Source: Nemertoderma westbladi
Lineage: Eukaryota; Xenacoelomorpha; Nemertodermatida; Nemertodermatidae
Length of the DNA stretch: 33,736 bases
Assembly (NCBI GenBank): GCA_032718475.1
Contig: JAUCBJ010007959.1
Span: 1-33,736 of the forward strand
Direction: 5' to 3'
Each line of letters starts with the position of its first letter. The stretch's first letter is position 1. A program made the position numbers and the translations under genes. Shown piece by piece: positions 1 to 8,449 of this stretch. The notes beneath the pieces were generated by a model that was not told the origin of the DNA, did no database searches, and was given only the letters and a program-made list of their open reading frames with translations.

Positions 1-135
1 TGAATAGGCATTTCGATGTCAGCAGGTCGCTTGGTTGTCAGAGTGCGCGCCGTTGACAAAATATTTTACAATCTGACAACAGGGCTCGGGCTCGCCGTTG
101 GCAAAACGCGCGCCATTGGCAGGACGCGCGCCGTT
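1..135. repeat. Flank with short GC-rich degenerate repeats
   Basis: Sequence outside the 3' LTR of the truncated minus-strand BEL copy. It holds three imperfect repeats around the words gcgcgccgttg, gcgcgccattgg and gcgcgccgttt, unlike the AT-rich background elsewhere in the window. No coding signal was seen. Confidence 0.35.
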
Positions 136-704
136 TGTGACGGGATCCACGGAGGATCCCGGTTTATCCGGTTTTCATCTACGCGTCCCCGCCGTGTGTG
201 AAAGGTAAAGAGAGTTATTGATCGCTGTATATAGTTCTCCGGGTATAATAGTATAAGATATGATATAAGGTATACAGATGATAACACAAAGTACAGTATA
301 AGATACAATATTGGATACACGGATGGTATACGAAGACGGTAATTGAAGTTCCGGTACTACCCTAGCTAAATTTACTTACTATAAGTGAATGAAATGATTA
401 CTGTACTGATAATATATATTGCACGGTTGGCCGTGTTACATTACTCAACCGATGCCTTCCCCCCATTGGCTAATAACCCTGTTGTCGCCCTTTGCCTCCC
501 CTGGAGGGTTTCCCTTCGCCCCTGTTACTCTCTCTCTCTCTAAGGGGTGTAACCCCTGACCCTTATTGTGTGTGTGTGTGTGTGTGTGCTTTCTCCTTCC
601 CACTTTGTTGGGGTGACACGAGGTTGATTGCTCACCCTCGTGTTCCCCAATATTGCTTAACGGCTCACTTTATGGGGTGGTTAGCGGAATTGGATAAGCT
701 AACA
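136..704 (-). mobile_element. LTR of a truncated BEL/Pao copy (family A)
   Basis: A 569-bp LTR. On the plus strand it runs from TGTGACGGGATCC to GCTAACA, so in sense orientation it is TGTTAGC...GTCACA. It aligns along its whole length with the plus-strand LTR at 5087-5659 and more distantly with the LTRs at 5836 and 18793. Shared blocks are the start-proximal hairpin, the cacgagg/cctcgtg hairpin, a CCAAT word, a TATA-like word and the terminal region with gggatcc. The neighbouring sequence at 705-850 matches the interior just upstream of a BEL 3' LTR, so this is the 3' LTR of the minus-strand copy. (GT)n and (CT)n tracts inside it are lineage-specific expansions. Confidence 0.9.
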
Positions 705-1704
705 CTCCCCCCCATGCTATCTTCCCGGTGAGAAGATAGCATCCACCTCTAGTGCGCTACAATTCCGCTGGATCTCGACCTAGTATCGGGTGTGGGGTGG
801 AACTATTTTCTTTCGGAGCCGGCTTTCCAGGCCGCTCCCTATGGGTATGATAATGCTACCCCGTTTGCCTGGCGTCCCGTGTCGGGCCGATCGTGCGCTC
901 CTCCCACACGACTTTTGTTTCCCCAACACTTTCGCCACTGCAACTCTACTCTGTTTTCACCCTGACCCTCCTCTACTTTTCCTCACTTCGGCTTTAACTC
1001 TCGGGCTTCCCTGCCCCTCACTCAGCCTCTTATTCCTCCCCCCCCCCCCCCCCACACTTGAATTGCGCTCGCACTCTCTCTACACTCCGCACTTTCTCCG
1101 CACTACAACTCAACCTCTATCCTGACCACTCACTCCCGACGAGTTTCACCCCTCCCTTTTGTGCCGTCGCACTCAAGAAGCGTGATGTCGTCCAATGTAT
1201 CGTCCGTGGTGGTATTATAGTCCATTGGTCCCCAGTCCCAGTAGCTAATTGAGAAAGGTTATATGACTATACAGTAGTACTTACTTCGAATATATTTTTA
1301 TCACTAGATTACTGATTATTACGTACGTACATACAAATTGCACTTATTCGATTATTTTAGATTACTTGAATTTGTACTTAAGAGTTAGCACGTCTCACGT
1401 GGTGCCTTCCAGGCATGTTACACCGAAGTCTTAGTTCGTTCCACCAGCCTTTGGGAACCACCTCAAGTCTTTCCCTTTGTCGTCCTCCTCCCTGGGTCGT
1501 TTCCTGGTCACTGCCGCTCCTCTGGTCTTGTCTACTTTCTGGCTTCGGACTCTCGCCGCCACCTCCTTACTGATCCCGGTCGTCGACTCCTTGGGTGCCG
1601 GTGTTATTAGCTCCCGGTATCGCTTCGCGGGTGGCCCCTCCGAGTGGCCCTGTTGTCTCCCCCTGGTGGCGTCCCATAGGATCATCTTCATTGCCCGCGG
1701 CACA
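705..1704 (-). mobile_element. 3' interior fragment of a 5'-truncated BEL/Pao copy
   Basis: The reverse complement aligns with about 17815-18792 of the main element: polypurine tract, the gatagc hairpin region, the 3' untranslated region and the C-terminal end of the zinc-knuckle ORF. Homology stops near 1704, within the codons that in the main copy encode the residues just before PRAMKV. Everything upstream (LTR, gag, pol, exonuclease-like ORF) is absent. A 16-base C run at 1038-1053 corresponds to the 15-base G run at 18468-18482, so the poly(G) in the 3' untranslated region is inherited within the family and not private to one copy. Confidence 0.85.
1431..1703 (-). pseudogene. C-terminal 90 residues of the zinc-knuckle ORF (truncated copy)
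   Basis: An open frame of 90 codons matching the last 90 residues of the 17228-18079 ORF without any gap. By eye about 72 of 90 residues are identical, and many of the differences are conservative (K/R, V/I, D/E, S/N). It retains the tryptophan-containing start of the domain (ILWDATRG), the proline-rich centre (ELITPAPKEST) and the basic, nuclear-localisation-like RKRPREED. The three zinc knuckles lie upstream of the truncation and are missing. There is no natural start codon in context, so this is a dead fragment. Its value is comparative: it shows the ORF is a stable part of the element family. Confidence 0.75.
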
Positions 1705-2168
1705 GATATTATTTAGTTCTAATCTACCAGCCTGCCAGCTGACCAGTTAACGTTTTTATTTGACTTTTTTGTCCTCCTTTTTTTACGAATTGTGCATAAT
1801 GACTTTTGGTGTCCCTTTAATGACTTTTGTTGTCCTTTTAATGACTTTTTATGTATGTACATATTTCTTCAAACTGTCAGAGTCAGACTGCTGATTTCTG
1901 GACTGTCAGACAGTTGATTTCAACATGCCTATGCCAAAACATTCAAAATTTGTTGATTTCTGCTCTGTCGGACAGTTCGTTTCACTATGCCTGTGCCAAA
2001 ACATTTAAAATTCCATGATTTATAGAATATGAGCTAGATTTCCATATGCGCCTGTCTGCCTGTGGTAAAAAAAACTCTATAAATTTAATAGTTTGTGGTT
2101 GTTGTCGATAATCGATTACCACATGACGTAGCAAAACACTCATTTTATAGCCAAAAAACAATTACAAA
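1705..2168. repeat. Noncoding with two short tandem repeats
   Basis: No gene seen. About 1797-1853 holds three units of a roughly 20-22-bp T-rich repeat built on taatgacttttggtgtcc. About 1892-2015 holds two units with a 62-bp period, each containing tgatttctg, a ctgtc-gacag inverted pair, atgcct and gccaaaacatt. The rest is AT-rich. Confidence 0.55.
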
Positions 2169-2341
2169 TTGATGGAAAGGAGCAGTAAGGCCGGATTTTC
2201 TAACCAAAACAATAAACAAACAGTCACTTTACCAAATGAAGGAAAGGAGCAGGTTACAGAGGCTAGCCTTTCTAACCAAATCAATAAACGGTCACTTTAC
2301 CAAATCAGGGAAAGGACCAGGTTACAGAGGAGAGGTAGAAT
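2169..2341 (+). repeat. Degenerate ~70-bp tandem array, left part
   Basis: Repeated blocks of ggaaaggagcag-ttaca, ttctaaccaaaacaataaac and tcactttaccaaatgaa, two and a half times. The same blocks reappear in the same orientation at about 4275-4380, on the other side of the inverted-repeat-bounded segment. This suggests that segment was inserted into the array. A short open frame here only follows the repeat. Confidence 0.6.
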
Positions 2342-2813
2342 AAAACGTCTGTCCTTATCTGATCTGATCTGACGGTATCTGATCCTATAACCAATCAGGA
2401 GAAAGAGATATAATATTTACCTAACTGTCTGTTAGGTAAATAGCCAATAGCTGAATAGGGGATCACGTTTCACGTTGCCTGTTTATGTATCAGTATTATC
2501 ATATGACGTAGCAGTACAGGCATACAGGTATGCATCTAATGCACAACTTTTTAATATATTTAACATATATAACAAATTTTAATATATATTATTATATATT
2601 AAAAATGCGATATAGGATGAAGGATGGCAGGATTGTCCCAGCAAAGATGGATAGTTTCAGATGTAAACAACTTTCGTAGATTTAGTTGGTGTTGAAACAT
2701 TAAACATTTATTAAAAACAATACAGCCTTTGCTGCAATATTTTCGTAAATCTTTCTTGTTAACCCTATTACCTTTTAACCATTATTTTGTGTGTTTTGAC
2801 CATTAGCACCACT

Positions 2814-2836
2814 GGGGGGGGGGGGGGGGGGGGGGG
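2814..2836. repeat. Poly(G) run, 23 bases
   Basis: Uninterrupted run of 23 G on the plus strand. No coding context. Confidence 0.95.
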
Positions 2837-3039
2837 CGATTCGGCCCACCCACTATATTTTTGTAATCGTCCAATGAAATCCTACAAAATTTGGGCTGTT
2901 GGTGAAACAACTATAGATGAACACTCCCTACCAAACCTTAAAAAGTTAAAATTTCATAAGTAGGGACTCATAATTTTGATGAAAAATAAAGGTAGTCCCA
3001 GGACAAAATTACAAAATTTTTCGTTTTCTAAAAACTAAT

Positions 3040-3475
3040 AGTGTGGCAGTGTTGGCTAGATTTAGTAGGTTTTTCAAGACGCTGAATCGAATGTGATTAT
3101 ATTCCATTTCCAAAAATTGAAGTGGATGCTATTTTTCGTGCACCTAAGAAGCGGGCGTGGCACTTCAAATTTTGAAAAATTAGATATTCAGAAAATGCCC
3201 ATAATTTTTTATTTCAACGCATCTTAATAGGTTTTCTGGGCCGCTGAATCGATTGAAAGTAATATAGAAGCCTGAAGACTTAGTGGTTCGCCATTTTTGG
3301 TGCACCAAAATTAGGGCGTGGCACTTCAAATTTTGAAAAATACGAGATTTGGAAAATAAACCAAAATTGAAATTTTAACGCATTTATATAGGTTATCTAG
3401 ACCGCTGAATCGATTGAAAGTATATAGAAGCCTGAAGACTTAGAGGTTAGCCATTTTTTGAAATCAAAACTTTTT
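3040..3475 (+). repeat. 161-bp tandem repeat, ~2.7 units
   Basis: The word aggtt followed by a short spacer and gctgaatcga occurs at 3067, 3229 and 3390, giving periods of 162 and 161. Each unit also carries gcgtggcacttcaaatttt or a variant, gaagcctgaagacttag and gccattttt. No open frame is preserved across units, so it is treated as a noncoding minisatellite-like repeat. Confidence 0.75.
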
Positions 3476-3518
3476 GAAAAAAGATAAATTTAATAAAAAA
3501 TCGACCGAAAAGTGAAAT

Positions 3519-3824
3519 CCTGGTATTCTTTACATGGGCGAAGAATACCAGACTTTATGCCGTTATATTTCACTTTGCAGTTACCCCCATGTGAAGAATA
3601 CCAGGTTTTCACCAAAAACACAGGTTACAGAACGGCTGAATATAACCAAAACAATAAACGAATTAGTATATTTACAGGTTATAAGACATAAATAAGCTCT
3701 ATAATACACTCAATAAAGATAAATTAAAAAATAATTAAAATCTTCATATATAAAATTCCAGTAAAAGTCGACTGAAAAGTGAAATCCTGGTATTCTTCAC
3801 ATGGGCGGTATTCTTCACATGGGC
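3519..3824. repeat. Cluster of hairpins sharing the word tggtattctt
   Basis: A perfect 10-bp stem lies at 3521-3530 and 3541-3550 (tggtattctt / aagaatacca). An inverted copy of the wider word (cccatgtgaagaatacca) is at 3586-3603. Two further direct copies (ttcttcacatgggc) end at about 3808 and 3824, the first preceded by gaaatcctgg as at 3519. The block therefore contains both direct and inverted copies of one ~20-base motif inside the inverted-repeat-bounded segment. Confidence 0.65.
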
Positions 3825-3959
3825 CGGCACCAAAATTTGGCACCAGCCGCTAAAAACAAATTTAAGATTTCTAGCTTATTTTATTTGAATTCCTTTTAGT
3901 TCGTTTCAGTTAGTCTTTCAGTTGGTATCGTAGTTTCAGAGGGGGAGGTGTTATATTGA

Positions 3960-4195
3960 CCCCCCCCCCCCGGGTTTAAGGGGAATACCGGGGAAACTTC
4001 ACATGCTGGTCGACATAGGCAGAAAGTCCAGTACTCATTTCGCTAACATTTAAGGGTGCAAGGCAGAGATGCCTCGCTAAACCCTTCAAAACATTCGTGC
4101 CGAAACGAAATCTACCTTGAACCCATGCCGGGGTTGAACCCACAACCTCCGAGATATGTGAATTCAATATAACCACTACACCAAGGTGCGCTCTG
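3960..4195 (-). mobile_element. tRNA-headed SINE with poly(G) end
   Basis: Read on the minus strand, the head contains an A-box-like ggtgtagtggttata and a B-box-like gtgggttcaacccc, spaced as in a tRNA gene. About 150 bp of body follow, ending at a 12-base C run on the plus strand (3960-3971), which is poly(G) in the SINE sense. The anticodon arm does not fold convincingly, so this is a tRNA-derived repeat, not a working tRNA. A 66-codon open frame on the same strand is incidental. Confidence 0.5.
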
Positions 4196-4260
4196 AACCA
4201 AGGTGGAACAAGTGTCAGATACCGTCAGATCAGATCAGATCAGATAAGGACAGACGTTTT

Positions 4261-4400
4261 AGCCATCCTATACAGAGGAGGGATTTTCTAACCAAAACAA
4301 TAAACAATCACTTTACCAAATGAAGGAAAGGAGCAGGTTACATAGATGGTCTTTTCTAACCAAAACAATAAACGATACATTACCCAGGATGGAATTCAAG
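4261..4400 (+). repeat. Degenerate ~70-bp tandem array, right part
   Basis: Contains attttctaaccaaaacaat twice, plus tcactttaccaaatgaagg and ggagcaggttaca, matching 2169-2341 in the same orientation. Confidence 0.55.
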
Positions 4401-5086
4401 CATGAGCGCGCAGGTACGCTTTGTTGCTTCGAGATCACCGCGCAACTGAAATTGGCTCGTCGCGCACCTCATCATAATCCACACAAAATCACGTAGCTCA
4501 TTCAGTCATGTCATGCATATCTCAAAAAAACGTACAGCTCATAAGAACAATCCTCATTCGCATTCCTTTTTTACAAGTTTGAGCGTTTCGTTCAAAGCTT
4601 TATCTTAGTATGTTGCATCTACATAATAAATTAAACAGTTAAATGCAGTTGAATCGACATAATAAATTAAACAGTTAAATGCAATCAATCAATCAATCAA
4701 TCAAAAAATTGTTAATATTAAAAAATATTTTTATAATCCACTACATTTGCATTTGAAAATACATTACTCTATAGTCTATACTGTATAAAATTTGAATAAA
4801 TATGCAATACTTCATTATCATTAGGTACCAACCAGCCAGCCAGTAATACTGTGTATAATAATTAGTCTTAACATACAGTTGGCTTATATAATGTGATAGG
4901 CTTAATTAAGTCATACTTACTACATTGTTATACAGAAGTATATTGTTAATACAGAAGTACCGGTGCCGGAACCGGTACTAAAATACCTGCTTTATACCTA
5001 CATCTGTACATACAATACAGCAATACTGGAAAATAGTGTACTACCGGTACTGATAGCCTGAGAGAACAGCAGTAGAGAAACCGGTA
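4401..5086. other. AT-rich noncoding stretch
   Basis: Contains two direct copies of cataataaattaaacagtta and taaatgca (about 4620-4682) followed by (aatc)n at about 4683-4703. No gene, RNA or other element recognised. The sequence immediately left of 5087 does not resemble BEL interior. Confidence 0.6.
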
Positions 5087-5659
5087 TGTTAGCGTATTCA
5101 ATTCCGCTAACCAGGCCCACACAGAGTTGGTTTTAAGCAATATTGGGAGCACGAGGTTGGTTACCAATCAACCTCGTGTCACCCCAATAAGCGGGGACAA
5201 TAGGCCCCAAGGGAACACACACAGCGGGGGTCAGAGGTTACACCTCCGGGAGGGAGAGAGAGACAGCAGCGGGGGGGAAGTACTCCCAGGGAGATGGGAG
5301 GGTGAGAAGTGAGTTACTAGCCAATGGGGGGAAGGCATCGGCTGAGTAGTGTAATGCGGCCAACCGGTGCAATATATTACCATTTCACTGTATCATTCAT
5401 TCACTCATTAGCTAGTCAGTTCAGTTAGGGTAGGACGGCAACTTTATTACCGTTCAGCCGTCTATTCATTCATGTTGTCTGTATACTGCAATTACTAACT
5501 GCATTCACTATAACTGTGCTTATACTTTATACTATTTTATATTATATACATACCGAGCGATTAACAATAGGAACTCTAATAAACTCTTTTCACACGGCGG
5601 GACGCGTAAATAAATCTAACCACCGGATAAACCGGGATCCTCTGTCTGATCCCGTCACA
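5087..5659 (+). mobile_element. BEL/Pao LTR, family A
   Basis: A 573-bp LTR running TGTTAGCG...CCCGTCACA. It is closest to the minus-strand LTR at 136-704 and clearly more diverged from the LTRs of the main element. It has the same hairpins (cacgaggtt / aacctcgtg at 5150-5158 and 5170-5178), a gccaatgg CCAAT word, a TATA-like caatatatta and, unlike the main element's LTRs, an AATAAA at 5578-5583. The five bases before it (cggta) and after it (tggta) agree at four positions, a possible imperfect target duplication as for a solo LTR. However, the right-hand sequence is BEL interior while the left is not. Confidence 0.9.
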
Positions 5660-5835
5660 TGGTAGCATGGAACCTAACTGTAAACCCATCATACCCATAG
5701 AGAGCGGCCTGGAAAGCCGACTCCAAGAAAGAGGAGTCCACCCCACACCCGATAGTAGATCGGGTTCCAGCGGAATTGAAGCGCACTCGTAGATGATGCT
5801 ATCTTCTCACCGGGAAGATAGCATGGGGGGGGGAG
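5660..5835 (+). mobile_element. 176-bp BEL interior 3' end between two LTRs
   Basis: From about 5685 on this is nearly identical to 18644-18792, the last interior bases before the 3' LTR (three substitutions and one G-run length difference noted by eye), ending in its own polypurine tract. The first 25 bases (tggtagcatgg...) are only loosely alignable. With the LTRs on either side this makes an LTR-remnant-LTR structure fused to the 5' end of the main element. Confidence 0.85.
5825..5835 (+). other. Polypurine tract of the upstream remnant
   Basis: Nine G followed by AG immediately before the LTR start TGTGAG at 5836, the same arrangement as at the true 3' LTR. In LTR elements this tract primes plus-strand DNA synthesis. 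Its presence left of the 5' LTR shows that LTR is also the 3' LTR of an upstream, mostly deleted element. Confidence 0.8.
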
Positions 5836-6446
5836 TGTGAGCGGATTCAATTCCGCTCCACCAACCCCATAAAGTTGGGAAGTGGCGTTTTAAGCAATAT
5901 TGGGGAGTACGAGGTTAATCACAATCAACCTCGTACCACCCCCAATAACAGGGACAACACACGGCCCCAAAGAGCCACACAAAAGAGGTTATAGGTCAAA
6001 CCTCTTGGAGAGGGAAAGTGACAGCAGCGGGGGGGGGGGGGGGGGGGGAAACACTCCCACAGAGGTGGGAGCCGAGAATTAGGTTATTGGCCAATCAGGG
6101 ACAAGGGAAAAGCATCCGCTAGGTAGCAAGGCCACAAGTAGAGTAGAGGTGAATATATATTACCGGTTAACGTTTGTGCCTCTTTCAGTTATCTCAGTCA
6201 CACAGTGGGGACCAGTGACATTTTTGTACCGTCACCGCCGTTACCGGTATCCTATTCAGTATTTGCAATCATAGCTTATATCATATTATTCCTTATCACT
6301 GTTCTGGACAACTGTGCTATTATATTCAGTTAACTATATTACCGTTTATATCAACATCAAAGGTAACAACAACAAACTATCTTTTCTCAATCGCGCGGTG
6401 ATGCGTAACACAAATCAACCGGTCGGGATCCTCTGATCCCATCACA
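5836..6446 (+). mobile_element. 5' LTR of the main BEL/Pao element
   Basis: A 611-bp LTR with TGTGA...TCACA ends. By eye it differs from the 3' LTR (18793-19401) at five substitutions, one poly(G) length change (20 versus 19) and one A, so roughly 99% identity. Two perfect stems lie near its start: gagcgga/tccgctc (5839-5845, 5852-5858) and gtacgaggtt/aacctcgtac (5907-5916, 5927-5936). A 20-base G run is at 6029-6048. Confidence 0.95.
6091..6190 (+). promoter_or_regulatory. Predicted LTR core promoter
   Basis: A CCAAT word at 6091-6095, a TATA-like tatatat at 6154-6160 and an initiator-like TCAGTT at 6185-6190, with about 33 bases from the TATA to the initiator A. The CCAAT and TATA words and their spacing are also present in the diverged LTR at 5087-5659. 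The 3' LTR carries the same block. No transcription start was observed, so this is prediction from motif and conservation. Confidence 0.5.
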
Positions 6447-6537
6447 GTACAAAAATCACAAAGATTATTTTAGTACAAATATCTTGAATACCACTGCTAG
6501 AACTGTGACTGCCAGCCACCAGGGAAAAAGTTAAAAG
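6447..6537 (+). other. Leader between 5' LTR and gag; no clear primer-binding site
   Basis: Ninety-one bases beginning gtacaaaaatcac. A retroviral-type primer-binding site should start with TGG within a few bases of the LTR, and none is present. By contrast the LTR at 5087-5659 is followed directly by TGGTAGCA, which matches the eight bases complementary to an initiator-Met tRNA 3' end, but the match stops there. The leader ends in aaaaagttaaaag before the gag ATG. Confidence 0.45.
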
Positions 6538-7575
6538 ATGAGCGGAGAACCCCAAAATCTAGAGGGAGAGACGACACCGCCGCAGAACCCGGACGATACC
6601 AACGAAACGATCCGTGAGGCCGCAACGCGACGGTATCGACCCGCAATGCCGGACTCGCCGGAGAGAGACGATCCGGCAGCCCAAGCGGAGGGCGGCCGTC
6701 TACCAGGACGAGAGGATGAGTCGATGCACGATGGCGGTCGAAGTACCGATGTCGCCGGCCAGCCACAGGCCGAGGACGACGGACGGCCCACCGGAACGGC
6801 GACGGTGGGGCCGCCGGTACGACGCCGAACCAGGAGTGGAGGAGGAGAGATCGGCGACGAGGACGTCGGAATCAGTGACCGGCTCCGACGAGCCTACAAC
6901 GCGACGAAGAAACAGCTCAGGGAGGCCAGAGAGGGAGCAAAAGTAGACCAAGGGAAGTTGAACCAGCGACTAGGTGAGTCGAATAAACACTTTAGATACC
7001 TTGTTCGCTTTGGACAGGGAGAACTAGCCAGTGAGAGAGCGAGGGGGGTCGCCACCGAACTATTTGAACTGTGGCAGTCCAGGATAATGGAGCCCCAAGT
7101 AGTGTACATAGGGCCGTATTTAGTGGATGCTAGGGGAATTAAGTTAGTGAGTTGGGCAGACCCACACAAGGGCGAATCCGAGATTAACCCCGAGGATTCG
7201 GTCTCGTCGGTTAGCGAGAACCCCAGAAAGCGGGGGAAAGTTAGTAGGACAGAGAGGCGACGGGGGTCCATCGCGACCGACAAGTCCGCTACATCCTCCG
7301 CAAAAGCAAGAAGGGTGTTAGAAATAGATCTGGCGTGTCAATTAGACATGGTGGCGCTAGACCAGAAAGAGTTAGAGAGGCAGTTTGAAGAGGGAACTGC
7401 GTTGCTAGAAAGAGAGAGAGAGCTGGCGAGAGAGAATAAAGAGAGGGCTGAGAGGGTTGCGAGAAACTTTAGAGAGTGTGAGGAGATAGAAATGAGGGAA
7501 GGAAAGGAGCAAGAAGAGCGAGAAACGAATGAGGCGAAGGAGCGAGAAGAGCGAGAAACGAAAGAGGCGAAGTGA
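6538..7575 (+). pseudogene. gag: Gag N-terminal segment (frame 1)
   Basis: Opens with the first good ATG after the leader and runs 345 codons. The first ~110 residues are acidic, Pro/Arg-rich and probably disordered. A more ordered stretch follows (about residues 115-225, with RLRRAYNATKKQLREA and ELWQSRIMEPQVVYIGPYLV), then a basic patch (RKRGKVSRTERRRG) and a Glu/Arg-rich coiled coil from about residue 265. I recognise no known domain; the assignment rests on position. The reading frame is left inside a GA-rich codon repeat at about 7480-7570, because the sensible continuation (GSGSIYEELEVMETF) is in the next frame. The stop at 7573-7575 is therefore probably an artefact of a one- or two-base length change in this repeat. 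Confidence 0.65.
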
Positions 7576-8449
7576 GGCTGGCTCGGGTAGTATCTACGAG
7601 GAGCTGGAAGTTATGGAAACGTTTGTTAATACCCCACTTACAGGGACCGGACGACAGACCCAAGACTGGTGTAACCGTACGGGCGGGGGGGGGGGGGGGG
7701 GGGGGGGTAATAACAATACATTAGAGGACGTTAATATTAATAGTACCATAGTTGATAACCCTAATCAAACTTTCATTGCAGGAAATAATATTTTGCCCGA
7801 TAATAGTAATTTAAATCCGAACGATCCTAATTTAAATAATAATCCAAATAATTCAAATAATCTAGATTTGAGTATACAAAATAATTCAAATAATTTAAAT
7901 TTAAATACGCAAAATAATCTAAATAATAATTTTAATTCAAACGATCAGAATAATCCCGATTCTAATTCAAATATACAGAATAATTTAAATAATAACCCGA
8001 ATTCAACACAGAATAATTCTAATAATTTAAATAATTTAGAAAATAATATTGATACTGGTGCTATTAATGTAAACGCGGCAGACGTAGGTGGTCCGACCAG
8101 CGAGAGCCTGGTAGGCCACATAGTTAGTATGCAGGGAGTAATGGGGGTGAGAGACCCCGAAGGGAGCCTGGTAGGCCACGTAGTTAGTGCGCAGGGAGTG
8201 GCGGAGTTGAGTCAACCCGACGGGAGCCTGCCAGGCAACGCAGTGATAGAGGGAAAGGCGGGGGTGAATAGACCCAGCTGCAGTAGAGTTAGTGCGTTGA
8301 CTAGAGAGGGGCGTAGAGGCGAAGTGAGAGACAGTGAAGTGATAGGTGGCGAGTGGGGGGGGGGGGGGAGGCTACAGGAGCCCCACAATGAGAGATTAGC
8401 GGCGAGAGGGGGGGGGGGGGGCAGAGAGTGTCCCACAGGCACCCAGTGA
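7529..8449 (+). pseudogene. gag: Gag middle segment: Asn-rich and 20-residue repeats (frame 2)
   Basis: Real coding sequence probably begins after about 7570; the ATG-like start upstream lies in the GA repeat. In order: a poly-Gly stretch from a 23-base G run (7685-7707); about 120 residues dominated by asparagine (7708-8075); and three 20-residue repeats with an exact 60-bp period starting at 8105, 8165 and 8225 (core SLVGHVVSAQGV). A basic/acidic tail contains two 14-base G runs (8355-8368 and 8408-8421). The Asn-rich part uses AAT-rich codons and is far more AT-rich than its neighbours. At the second 14-base run the continuation moves to frame 1, and this frame ends at 8449. Confidence 0.6.

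Larger units (their letters stand above)
2342..4260. mobile_element. 1.9-kb segment bounded by ~41/46-bp inverted repeats
   Basis: Positions 2342-2382 (beginning aaaacgtctgtccttatctg) are matched in reverse complement by 4215-4260. The right arm has one extra cagat unit. No transposase-like reading frame lies between the arms. The interior holds a 23-base G run, a 161-bp tandem repeat, a cluster of hairpins and a SINE on the minus strand. The related array fragments at 2169-2341 and 4261-4380 flank it in the same orientation, as expected for an insertion. It could be a non-autonomous foldback or terminal-inverted-repeat element. Alternatively the arms could be two inverted pieces of a (GATCT)n-rich satellite. 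No target-site duplication is clear. Confidence 0.5.

Noticed and set aside
492-1252. Pro/Ser/Leu-rich plus-strand ORFs
   Set aside because: They are antisense to an LTR and to untranslated sequence of the truncated BEL copy and consist of C- and T-rich simple sequence.
6614-6946. 110-codon overlapping ORF in gag
   Set aside because: A frame shadow of the GC-rich gag N-terminus, without motif support.
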